NCBI GenBank assembly: GCA_016934415.1
Contig: JAFGSW010000010.1
Coordinates: 1 to 64,000 of the forward strand
Source of the DNA: Spirochaetales bacterium
Lineage (GTDB): Bacteria; Spirochaetota; Spirochaetia; SZUA-6; RPPD01
DNA length: 64,000 bases
Direction of reading: 5' to 3'
Positions 17,355-25,289 of this stretch are shown one piece after another; the stretch's first letter is position 1, and every line of letters begins with the position of its first letter. The translations under genes and the position numbers were made by a program. The notes below the pieces were generated by a model, which was not told the origin of the DNA, searched no databases, and was given only the letters and a program-made list of their open reading frames with translations.

Positions 17355-19160
17355 ATGAAGCGACAACACACCGATTGGCCGCTCTCACCCGGCAATCTCA
17401 ACCTGGAGTTGAAACACGTCATCACGCGTTTCCATCCCTCCCTGGAGAAAGAGTATTTCGACGATTTTTATAAGAACTCACTCCTCTTCGTTCGGTTGAG
17501 TCTCGGCTTGGGATTTCTCCTTTATGCGGCCTTCGGCATCCTCGACACGTGGATCGTCCCCATGAGCAAGACCTTCACCTGGATCGTCCGGTACGCCATC
17601 GTCTGCCCCATCACCATTCTCTATTTCGCCTTCACGTTCACACCGTCTTTTAAAAAGGTGATGCAGGGGGCCCTCGCCCTCTACAGCCTGATCATGGGTT
17701 TCGGCATCGTCGTCATGATCGCCGTCACCCGCGACAGCGAACCGGGGTTCCACTTCTATTACGCCGGCTTGATGCTCGTCATCAGCGGCACCTTCATGCT
17801 TTTCCGGCTGCGCTTTATTTACGCCACTCTCGTAAGCGTCGCCATCCTTCTCGGGTACGAATTCGTGTTGATCTTCATCCAGGGTTTCTTGAAACGGCCC
17901 GAGCTCGTCCCCATTTTCCTCAACAATAATTTCTTTTTCGTTTCCGACATCATCCTGGGGATCATAGCCGCACTCTGGATCGAGTACTCCATCCGGAAGG
18001 ATTTCCTCCTCCGCAAGAGACTGTGGATCGAGGAGGAGAAGGAGAAGATCAGGGCGATCGAGGAGCTCGCGGAAACGAAGAAGGATCTCGTCGAGGCCCA
18101 GGCCACGCTCCAGGTCATGGAGTACGAGACCGAGAGCGGCCTGCAGAGCATCGCCACGACCATCCGCAACAGGCACGCCGTCCAGAAGGAGGCCAGCATC
18201 AAGATGGCGCAGCGCATGCTCCACTTGCGGTACACGGTCGGCCAGCTCAAGCGGAGGGTGCCCAAGGCGCTCACCAAGTCCATCACCGTCGTTCTCAACG
18301 CCTTCGAGAAGAACGCACTCGCCGCCCTTGACGGGGGGAATCCGGCTCCCTCCTACGCGAAGGCGCTCCAGAAAATCAAGAAACAGATTTGCGCCGCCTT
18401 CGAGCGCACGCACTTCGGGAGCATCGAAGGGTACCTGAGCCAGGCCGTCCGCGACTGCACCGAGGCGGCGATCAATTCCACCGAGGACGCGGTCAACAAC
18501 ATGGACAACATCGTCGCCTATATGCACGCCATCCTCGCCTACCAGCGGGGCGAGGCCGTCGCCATCGAGGGGCACGTCAACGCCCACCTGCAGAAGATCT
18601 ATTACAACATCCAGAGTTCGTACAAGAAGGAGCTGGAGCAGTACCGCATCGGTTTCTCCTACGACAACCGCACCGATTCACTCGTCGTCCTCCCCGTCTA
18701 CGATTTCATCCTCGAGGAGGACATCATCCGCAACCTGTTCCTCAATTCCTTCCGGTCGCTGGTCGAGGACGATCCGGAGAACAAGCGGACCGGCAAGAAG
18801 ATCTGGATCGAGGTGCACGAGAAGCGCATCCGCGGCGCGGGTTATTACTACATGATCTGCTTCCGGGACAACGGCCCCGGCGTTCCGGACGACAAGAAAA
18901 AAGCGATCTTCGAGGGGTATTCGAACAAGATCTCCTTCGGCAAGAAGCCGGCGGGCTTCACCCCCGGCATCGGCCTCCGGACGGTCAGGCGGCGCGTCGA
19001 AGAGGTGGGCGGCAAAATCGAGGAGAGCGGCGCGCCGGGCGAAGGCGCCAATTTCATCCTCACCATCCCGAAACACCAGGCGGCGCCCGAACCGCGCGTC
19101 TCCCTCGATGAGCTTTCAAAGGAGGAGGCCCCCCTCCTCACCCCGGTGGAAGCGGAGTAG
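17355..19160 (+). CDS. membrane sensor histidine kinase, PhcS-like context
   Basis: A 601-residue protein. About six membrane helices (40-210) are followed by a coiled coil (about 220-260), a long helical region and an HATPase domain (about 450-580). The N-box is IIRNLFLNSF, the G1 box FRDNGPGVP and the G2 box GIGLRTV. The canonical H-box (H-E/D-x-x-x-P/T) is not evident. RNRHAVQKEA near 275 or LHLRYTVGQL near 290 are the only His-bearing candidates, so the phospho-acceptor is uncertain. No receiver domain or response-regulator gene is adjacent. A strong GGAGGAGG precedes the ATG. With the methyltransferase it may sense a lipid signal. Confidence 0.75.
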   Translation: MKRQHTDWPLSPGNLNLELKHVITRFHPSLEKEYFDDFYKNSLLFVRLSLGLGFLLYAAFGILDTWIVPMSKTFTWIVRYAIVCPITILYFAFTFTPSFKKVMQGALALYSLIMGFGIVVMIAVTRDSEPGFHFYYAGLMLVISGTFMLFRLRFIYATLVSVAILLGYEFVLIFIQGFLKRPELVPIFLNNNFFFVSDIILGIIAALWIEYSIRKDFLLRKRLWIEEEKEKIRAIEELAETKKDLVEAQATLQVMEYETESGLQSIATTIRNRHAVQKEASIKMAQRMLHLRYTVGQLKRRVPKALTKSITVVLNAFEKNALAALDGGNPAPSYAKALQKIKKQICAAFERTHFGSIEGYLSQAVRDCTEAAINSTEDAVNNMDNIVAYMHAILAYQRGEAVAIEGHVNAHLQKIYYNIQSSYKKELEQYRIGFSYDNRTDSLVVLPVYDFILEEDIIRNLFLNSFRSLVEDDPENKRTGKKIWIEVHEKRIRGAGYYYMICFRDNGPGVPDDKKKAIFEGYSNKISFGKKPAGFTPGIGLRTVRRRVEEVGGKIEESGAPGEGANFILTIPKHQAAPEPRVSLDELSKEEAPLLTPVEAE

Positions 19161-19451
19161 GCGATACGCGAAGGGGAATCTATCAGGAACCCAGGAAAGC
19201 GGGAAGCCAGGAAAGGAAAACATCAGGATCATTCGGAAAAAAGAACGCCCTTTTTCCTTTTCGGTCCGCGCGGCATAGGCATAGGAACCTCTTTCAATGT
19301 ATCTTATTTATTGCCGCTACCATTTGAATATCCTAATGCAGAATTTGCATGTCTTCCGTCAAAACCCATGACCGCTGGCACAAGAGTGGAAACTACACTG
19401 TAAGTATGTGAACACGGTTTATCAGCGGTCGTAAATTTCCGCCCATTCACA

Positions 19452-19796
19452 TTCGCACCTGCTCCATCACCGTTCGCGGCTGCCCAGCCCTCTGTGTCAG
19501 CACTCTCGACCGGCACATCACCGTTCGCAGCTATTCGGTCAGAGCTCGCGGTCGGCACATCGCCGTTCGTAACCGCCCCGTCGGCGTTCGCAAGCCGCCC
19601 ATCGACGTTCGCGACTGCCTTGTCAGCACTCGCAAGTCTTCGGTCGATGTTCGTAAACCGTCCGTCAACGTTCGCAAGCGGCCGGTCAGCGCTCGCAAGT
19701 CCTTCGTCAACGTTCGTAACCGCTGAATTGACGCCCGCACGTGGTCCAGCGGCATTCGTAATCGCCTTGTCAGCGCCCGTCATCGTCGGATCACCC
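19452..19796. repeat. degenerate 21-bp tandem repeat array
   Basis: From 19524 to 19796 thirteen units of exactly 21 bases run in register, each opening with TTCG, CTCG or CCCG (plus-strand flavour TTCGcAAgcgg...GTCaaCG). Two more units at 19452 and 19473 are 9 bases out of phase. The unit is a multiple of three, so several frames stay open. On the minus strand they read as heptads such as NVDGRLA/SADKAVA or LRTLTDG; on the plus strand as STFASGR. No frame has a convincing start site, so coding status is undecided. It lies downstream of the helical protein gene at 19920-20627. Confidence 0.75.
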
Positions 19797-19890
19797 GGCA
19801 CAGGACGGTTCAGGATTCCCATATCGCATGAACGTCGAATCCGGAACCGCACCACATGGTTCGACAAGCTCGCCATGACGGCTTGAAGGC

Positions 19891-19910
19891 GCGCCGGGTT
19901 TCCCCGGCGC
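19891..19910 (-). terminator. hairpin after the helical protein gene
   Basis: GCGCCGGG (19891-19898) pairs with CCCGGCGC (19903-19910) around a 4-base loop, 9 bases beyond the stop of the minus-strand gene at 19920. There is no T-run, so termination would be weak or rho-assisted. Confidence 0.45.
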
Positions 19911-19919
19911 GAATCGAAC

Positions 19920-20627
19920 TTATGCATTGGCGGCCGCGGCGGCTTTCTTTCCACCCACGCGCCTGTTCAGAATGGATAAATTGTACTTGGTCGCGGCGGC
20001 CGGATCGTGGACGTGAAGCTCCCGTCCCGCGCCGTTGATCACCTTGATCGCGATGTACACGAGTCCCTTCTGATAATGGAACTCATGCACCTTCTCGGAA
20101 AGCTCCCTGAGACGCTTGACCTCCTGGGAGGCGTCGACGGCTTTGAGCCCGTCCGACAGGTCCTTTCCCTCGTCGATCAGGGACCGGAGACCCGCGCCGG
20201 ACAGGGAGGAAACGTTGGCTTCGAGCAGTTTCACCATCTTGTCCAGTTGCGTAATGACCCCCGGAACGCCTTTTACCCCTTCGGCGGTGATCAATGCGGC
20301 GGGAATCTGCTTGCCCATTCTCGCGGCGCGGTCCGCGCGGTTGTTCACCTTCCTCCGCCAGATTTTGGCCGCCCGCACGGCCTCATTGACCGCCTGGGTC
20401 GAGCTCTTCGATTCTTCGGCGGCGAGAGCGCGGTCCTTGAGCGAATCGCGCACCTGGTCGATCGCGGCGGTGAATTCCTGAATGTAGTTGTCGGGGAGAA
20501 GCTCATAGAGCGGCTCGCCGTCAAGCTTGGCCAAAGCCAGTGTGTAACCCGCCTGTTCCAGCAGGTACCCGGCCTTGTGCCTGATTCCAAGCTCGATAAC
20601 CTGATCTCTTGCCGTTTCAGTAATCAT
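19920..20627 (-). CDS. helical protein of unknown function beside a repeat array
   Basis: A 235-residue soluble protein, almost entirely alpha-helical by composition and ending in an Ala-rich tail after YNLSILNRRVGGKK. No signal peptide or membrane segment is visible. The ATG has a strong site (AGGAGG, spacing about 7). I do not recognise an enzyme family. Its distinguishing context is the 21-bp/heptad repeat array starting some 120 bases downstream on the same strand. The two may form one unit, but the sequence alone cannot prove it. Confidence 0.65.
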   Translation of the reverse strand: MITETARDQVIELGIRHKAGYLLEQAGYTLALAKLDGEPLYELLPDNYIQEFTAAIDQVRDSLKDRALAAEESKSSTQAVNEAVRAAKIWRRKVNNRADRAARMGKQIPAALITAEGVKGVPGVITQLDKMVKLLEANVSSLSGAGLRSLIDEGKDLSDGLKAVDASQEVKRLRELSEKVHEFHYQKGLVYIAIKVINGAGRELHVHDPAAATKYNLSILNRRVGGKKAAAAANA

Positions 20628-20933
20628 TTTTTAACCTCCTATTACGATTTGATTAAAACATTCCATATTATTGAGTTTTTAGAATCGACCGTCAAGAGAA
20701 AATCTTAAGAACAAGGACGGCAAGGAAGGTTGATAAATTCTCGGCGCCCGGCATGGACGCTGGGCGGACTCACAGTGCGGGAAAAAGTGTAATGCCGGCC
20801 CAGCCCCAGAACAAATAAAGCTGTTCCGCCTTTCGCACAACTCCGGATATATACTTTCCTTTTCCCGGTTTCCCGGTTTCCTTCTTGTTTTTTCCGGATT
20901 AAATATTCTCTTCGTGTATCGGATCAGTGAGTC
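20628..20933. other. intergenic region, nothing assigned
   Basis: About 306 bases between two minus-strand genes. I see no gene, RNA or convincing hairpin terminator. Confidence 0.4.
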
Positions 20934-21989
20934 CTATATCCTCAGCGCTTCCTGCCGCTTCCAGTGGTCCTCGATCACCAGGGCGGCCATCGCCTCGACC
21001 ACCGGCACGATGCGGGGGCAGATGCACGGGTCGTGCCGGCCGTGGGTTTGGATCGCGGCCGCCCGACCCTCGAGGTCGATTGTGTTCTGGGCGACCGCGA
21101 TCGAGGATGTCGGCTTCACCGCCACGCGGAAGACGATCTCCTGGCCGGTCGAGATGCCGCCCAATATCCCGCCCGCCCGGTTGGATGCGAACCCGTTCTC
21201 GGTGAGTTCGTCGTTGTGCTCGGAGCCCGACATCTCCGCGGCCTTGAAGCCGGCGCCGAATTCGATTCCCTTGGTCGCGCCGATGGAAAGCATCGCCTTG
21301 GCCAGATCGGCCTCGAGCTTGTCGAATACCGGCTCGCCCAGGCCCGCGGGCACCCCGCGGATCCGGCACTCGACGACGCCGCCCACGCTGTCTCCCGCCT
21401 CCTTGGCCTTCGTCACCCGTTCGAGCATGGCCGCCGCCGCCTCGGGGTCCGCGGCGCGGAGCGGATTGTTCTCGATCGCCTCGGGCGCGAACTTCTTTCC
21501 CGCGATCCCGCCGACCGCCAGGGTGAAGGCCGTGATCGCCGCGCCGCGCCGGACGAGAATTTTTTTCGCGATCGCGCCGGCGGCGACGCGGGCGGACGTC
21601 TCCCGGCCCGAGGCGCGTCCGCTGCCGCGGTAATCCCTGTAACCGTATTTCTTGAGATAGGTATAGTCGGCGTGTCCGGGACGGAAGAGGTTCTTGATTT
21701 CCTTGTAGGCGGACGGATCGGCGTCCTGATTATACAGAATGAGGAGGATGGGCGTGCCCGTGGTTTTGCCCTCGAATACGCCGGAGAGGATATGGACCGT
21801 GTCCGGCTCGCGGCGGGGAGTGGTGACGTCCGACTGGCCCGGCTTGCGCCTGTCGAGCTCCTTCTGCACGTCCGCTTCGGTGAGATCGAGTCCGGGCATG
21901 ACCCCGTCCACGATCACGCCCACCGCGTCCCCGTGGGACTCGCCGAAGGTGGTGATCCGAAAGAGTGTGCCGAACGTGTTACCCGCCAT
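20934..21989 (-). CDS. aroC: chorismate synthase
   Basis: A 351-residue enzyme that converts 5-enolpyruvylshikimate 3-phosphate to chorismate with reduced FMN, the last step of the shikimate pathway. Signatures are clear: TFGESHGDAVGVIVDG at the N-terminus, RRKPGQSD, the GYRDYRGSGRASGRET block near residue 130, and the GGISTGQEI and THGRHDPCICPR motifs toward the C-terminus. The length is normal. The start at 21989 has GGAG seven bases upstream and overlaps the end of aroK by 11 bases, so the pair is co-transcribed and probably coupled. Confidence 0.97.
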   Translation of the reverse strand: MAGNTFGTLFRITTFGESHGDAVGVIVDGVMPGLDLTEADVQKELDRRKPGQSDVTTPRREPDTVHILSGVFEGKTTGTPILLILYNQDADPSAYKEIKNLFRPGHADYTYLKKYGYRDYRGSGRASGRETSARVAAGAIAKKILVRRGAAITAFTLAVGGIAGKKFAPEAIENNPLRAADPEAAAAMLERVTKAKEAGDSVGGVVECRIRGVPAGLGEPVFDKLEADLAKAMLSIGATKGIEFGAGFKAAEMSGSEHNDELTENGFASNRAGGILGGISTGQEIVFRVAVKPTSSIAVAQNTIDLEGRAAAIQTHGRHDPCICPRIVPVVEAMAALVIEDHWKRQEALRI

Positions 21990-22524
21990 ACGTGCGCTCC
22001 TTCCTGAGGCCGGCTTCGATCCGGCCGGCGATCTCTTCGGGCGAGCCCGATCCGTCCACGACAAGCCGCGCGAGCCTCACGTACACGGGATGCCGTTCGT
22101 CGTAGAGGGACCGCAGCGTTTTTTCCGGATCGGCGCCGTCGAGCAGAACCGACGTCCCCCGCGCCAGAATCCGCCGCCGGATGGTTGCGAACGGCGTATT
22201 AATATAGACGAGAACGCCGCATTGCTCAAGCGCGCCGGCCAGGAAGGGATTGAGCGGCGCGCGGCCGCCGAGGGCGAGGACGAATCCTCCCGGCGGCGCC
22301 GAGGAGCAGATCGATCCGAAGGCGTCGGCCTCGAGGCGGAAGAACGTTTCAGGCCCGCGCCGGCGGAAAATCCCCTCGATCCCGCCCGGAGGGCCGCCCC
22401 CCCCTTCCGATTCGGCCAGGAGCAGCGCATCGAGGTCGAAGAAGGGCAGACTCAAGCTTTTCGCCAAGAGCGCCCCGACCGTGGACTTTCCGCAATGTTT
22501 CATACCCATGAGGATGACGTTCAT
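21979..22524 (-). CDS. aroK: shikimate kinase
   Basis: A 181-residue kinase that phosphorylates shikimate at the 3-hydroxyl. The P-loop is GMKHCGKST at residues 7-15, the substrate/metal motif FFDLDAL near 32, and the glycine-rich LALGGRAPL near 90 corresponds to the usual GGG substrate loop. The start is the ATG at 22524, immediately before the MNVILMG strand. No strong ribosome site is visible, which is unusual here. It overlaps aroC by 11 bases, forming a two-gene aromatic amino acid operon. Confidence 0.88.
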   Translation of the reverse strand: MNVILMGMKHCGKSTVGALLAKSLSLPFFDLDALLLAESEGGGGPPGGIEGIFRRRGPETFFRLEADAFGSICSSAPPGGFVLALGGRAPLNPFLAGALEQCGVLVYINTPFATIRRRILARGTSVLLDGADPEKTLRSLYDERHPVYVRLARLVVDGSGSPEEIAGRIEAGLRKERTYGG

Positions 22525-22615
22525 GACGACGAACAGCTTACCGGGGTCCGCACTGAAAAGCAAGCAACGGTTGATACAAACCGTATAAAAATCGAACCCG
22601 GACACGGCGGCCGGC

Positions 22616-22644
22616 TTGTAAAAACCGTCTCGGCAATCTATACT
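22616..22644 (+). promoter_or_regulatory. candidate sigma-70 promoter of galE
   Basis: TTGTAA (22616-22621), exactly 17 bases, then TATACT (22639-22644). It ends about 40 bases before the galE ATG and leaves room for the GGAGAGGAG ribosome site. Confidence 0.6.
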
Positions 22645-22684
22645 GTTAATCGGATAAAATTGATCTCTGGAGAGGAGTGAACGA

Positions 22685-23665
22685 ATGAGAGTGCTTGTGA
22701 TCGGCGGGGCGGGATATATAGGGAGCCACGTCAGCCGCCAGTTGCTGGACAAGGGACACGACGTGACGGTGTACGACAACCTCTCCAGCGGCTTGCGAAA
22801 AAACATCTTCGCCGAAGAAGAGTTCGTCCAAGGCGATATCATGGACTACGAGTCGCTGGCCGCGACCATGAAAAAGGGGTTCGACGCGGTCGTGCATTTG
22901 GCCGCCTTCAAGGCCGCCGGTGAGTCAATGCTGATGCCGGAAAAGTACTCGCGCAACAACATCAGCGGATCCATCAACATCATGAACGCCATGTGCGAGA
23001 CGGGGATAAAAAACATCTGTTTTTCTTCTTCCGCGGCGGTCTACGGCGAGCCGCGGTACAATCCGATAGACGAAAAACATCCGCAAGAGCCGCTCAACTA
23101 CTACGGTTTCACCAAACTCGCCATCGAACAGATTCTTTCCTGGTACGACACCCTGAAAGGAATCAAGGCCGCCGTGTTGCGCTATTTCAACGCGGCGGGC
23201 TACGACGTGAAAGGCCGGGTGACGGGTCTTGAGAAGAATCCCCAAAACCTCATCCCCGTCATCATGGAAACGGCCTGCGGCGTACGGAAGAAATTGGAGA
23301 TTTTCGGCGACGATTATCCGACGCGCGACGGCAGCGGGGTGCGCGACTACATCCACGTGAGCGACCTGGCGGATGCCCATATCGCCGCCCTCGAATATAT
23401 AGGCACAAACAAAAGGAGTCTGCTTGTGAACCTGGGAAGCGAAGAAGGCATCAGCGTCAAGGAAATGCTGGCCGCCGTGAAACGGATCACCGGGAAAGAG
23501 GTTCCTTTCACCATCGTGGAGCGGCGCCCGGGGGATTCGGCGGAGCTGTACGCCTCATCGAAAAAGGCGCATGCCGAACTGGGCTGGAAGGCCGAGCGGA
23601 GCGGCGTCGACACGATCGTGGAATCAACCTGGAATGCGTACCGAAAAGAAATTTTACATGAATAA
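22685..23665 (+). CDS. galE: UDP-glucose 4-epimerase (or UDP-GlcNAc 4-epimerase)
   Basis: A 326-residue NAD-dependent extended SDR that epimerises UDP-sugars at C4. The Rossmann motif GGAGYIGSH is at residues 7-15, VYGEPRYNPI near 120, and the catalytic Tyr-Lys pair sits in YYGFTK near 140. GRVTGLEKNP and GSGVRDYIHVSDLADAH are GalE signatures. It could supply UDP-Gal or UDP-GalNAc. The second would be relevant to the GalNAc-rich Pel-type polymer encoded 5 kb downstream. Substrate range cannot be read with certainty here. It has its own promoter and a good ribosome site. Confidence 0.92.
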   Translation: MRVLVIGGAGYIGSHVSRQLLDKGHDVTVYDNLSSGLRKNIFAEEEFVQGDIMDYESLAATMKKGFDAVVHLAAFKAAGESMLMPEKYSRNNISGSINIMNAMCETGIKNICFSSSAAVYGEPRYNPIDEKHPQEPLNYYGFTKLAIEQILSWYDTLKGIKAAVLRYFNAAGYDVKGRVTGLEKNPQNLIPVIMETACGVRKKLEIFGDDYPTRDGSGVRDYIHVSDLADAHIAALEYIGTNKRSLLVNLGSEEGISVKEMLAAVKRITGKEVPFTIVERRPGDSAELYASSKKAHAELGWKAERSGVDTIVESTWNAYRKEILHE

Positions 23666-23675
23666 CAGGGCGATA

Positions 23676-23722
23676 TTTCGGGAAATGCCGGACGGACGAT
23701 TCCCGTCCGGCCCGCATTCCCG
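23676..23722 (+). terminator. hairpin after galE
   Basis: CGGACGG and CCGTCCG form the core, extended by an imperfect outer stem (CGGGAAATG with CATTCCCG) for about 15 paired bases. The base of the stem is followed by ATAAATAATT rather than a pure T-run, so termination efficiency is uncertain. Confidence 0.5.
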
Positions 23723-23752
23723 GATAAATAATTCGCGGCGGAACGGCCGGCC

Positions 23753-24472
23753 ATGACCAGCGTGAAGATCATCTTCTGCAGTGCGCTTCTTCTATTTCAA
23801 CTCGATACGATACACGCCCATGTTTTCAACCTCTACGCGGATACGAACGAGGAGATGAAGGACAGCGTCGACATCCGTCTTTCCCCTTCCGGGTTGGTCA
23901 TCAGTATCGAATCGGTCTACAGCGGACAAATCGCTCCGCATATCCGGTTCATGGCGGATCGAAACGGAGACAAACGGTTGACTTCCCAAGAAGTTTCGTC
24001 GTTCTTCCGGGCGTACGAATCCGGCCTCGTGAAACAACTCCCTGAATTCCCCGCCGCCCTCGACGGGAGGCCTTTGGCTCTGGTGGTGACATCCGTCGCC
24101 GCGCCCACAATCACGAAGGACGACTTCGTCTCCGACCTGACGATACAAACCACCATCGCAGTGAAGGGTTTTGCCGCGCCTCGCGGAAAACACAGGCTCT
24201 CCATCGATCCCCGGCTTTTCTTCCAGATCGGGAATCAGTATATCGACTGCGCGAAAGACCGGGCCGCGTTCACGGAACAGCAGGAGAACGCGATCGCCCG
24301 GTTCATTCAGGTGAAAATGGCGGGCGCAAAGAAGATTTATTTCGAATCGGTCTACCCGGGGTATGTCGACGCGAATAAAAAAACGGTTTTCGGGATATTT
24401 TTCGACAAGACCGCGATTCACGTTCAGTTTTTGCCGTACGTAAAACTGGAAATCGCGCTCAAAGTGGAGTGA
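23753..24472 (+). CDS. secreted metal-binding partner of NicO transporter
   Basis: A 239-residue exported protein with a signal peptide ending at about HAHVF. DRNGDKRLTSQEV near residue 68 is a good EF-hand loop (D-x-N-x-D-x-R...E), suggesting calcium binding. The rest is beta-rich. It precedes the NicO-type transporter by seven bases. Periplasmic proteins of the DUF1007-like kind are often coupled to such transporters and are thought to hand over or sense divalent metal. The exact family assignment is tentative. The ribosome site at ATG 23753 is weak. Confidence 0.6.
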   Translation: MTSVKIIFCSALLLFQLDTIHAHVFNLYADTNEEMKDSVDIRLSPSGLVISIESVYSGQIAPHIRFMADRNGDKRLTSQEVSSFFRAYESGLVKQLPEFPAALDGRPLALVVTSVAAPTITKDDFVSDLTIQTTIAVKGFAAPRGKHRLSIDPRLFFQIGNQYIDCAKDRAAFTEQQENAIARFIQVKMAGAKKIYFESVYPGYVDANKKTVFGIFFDKTAIHVQFLPYVKLEIALKVE

Positions 24473-24479
24473 CGGAAAT

Positions 24480-25289
24480 TTGACCCAGGATTTCATCAAC
24501 CGGTTTTTATACTCCCCGGAATCGAATCCGCTGGTGCTGTTGGCGGTGCTGGGGGTCGCTTTCGTTCTCGGCGCGATTCACGCCGTCGGCCCCGGGCACG
24601 GGAAAACCCTCATGGCCGCCTACCTCGTCGGATCGAAAGGCAGAATCCGGGACGTCGCGGTCCTCTCCCTGACGCTTACCGTCTCCCACGTGGCAAGCGT
24701 CATCGTGTTGGCCTTCGTCGCCCTGTGGGTCACGAATTTCTTTTTGCCCGAAACGGCCAACAAATGGATCGGCCTCTTCTCGGGGATCACCGTCCTCGGC
24801 ATCGGCGTGTGGCTCTTCATCACCCGCCTCATCGCCTATAAAAACCCGAAGCCGCGCGCGTATCACGATCATAATCACGACTCAGATCATGACCGCGATC
24901 ATGATAATGATCATGCCCATGATCAAGATTACGGCCACGACCATGCTCACCATCACCATCATCACGCGCCCGCTCAACACAATTTCTCCCTTTGGAACAA
25001 CATCCTCCTCGGCATCTCCGGCGGCATCATCCCCTGCCCCAAAGCGATCGTCATTCTGCTCTTGGCCATTTCATTGCAGAAAATCTCCCTTGGTATCGTC
25101 ATTATCACGGTTTTCAGCATGGGCCTCGCGGCGGTGCTTTTCACCATCGGACTTATCATGGTGAAGGCCGCGCACGTGTTGAAAAACCGCCTCAGGGACA
25201 ACAGGCTGCGACTGCTGCCGGTCCTCGGCTCGGTCATCATCTTCGGTTTGGGCGTTTTCATCGGCGTTCGGGCCCTGCTTATGTTATGA
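24480..25289 (+). CDS. NicO/RcnA-type nickel-cobalt transporter
   Basis: A 269-residue inner-membrane protein with six helices. The family motif HAVGPGHGKT is in the first helix, and GGIIPCPKAIVILL opens the second half. The cytoplasmic loop (about 125-165) is extremely rich in His and Asp with HDHNHD-type runs, as in RcnA efflux proteins, and should bind divalent metal. The start is TTG 24480. Efflux or uptake direction cannot be settled by sequence. It forms an operon with the EF-hand protein upstream. Its TGA overlaps the ATG of the following DUF4832 gene. Confidence 0.85.
   Translation: MTQDFINRFLYSPESNPLVLLAVLGVAFVLGAIHAVGPGHGKTLMAAYLVGSKGRIRDVAVLSLTLTVSHVASVIVLAFVALWVTNFFLPETANKWIGLFSGITVLGIGVWLFITRLIAYKNPKPRAYHDHNHDSDHDRDHDNDHAHDQDYGHDHAHHHHHHAPAQHNFSLWNNILLGISGGIIPCPKAIVILLLAISLQKISLGIVIITVFSMGLAAVLFTIGLIMVKAAHVLKNRLRDNRLRLLPVLGSVIIFGLGVFIGVRALLML

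Noticed and set aside
19452-19796. The 21-bp array as a CRISPR
   Set aside because: The units are contiguous and degenerate with no unique spacers, and no cas genes are near.
24862-24970. The GATCATGAC-rich stretch as a DNA repeat or CRISPR-like array
   Set aside because: It is the His/Asp-codon-rich metal-binding loop of the NicO-type transporter and stays in frame.
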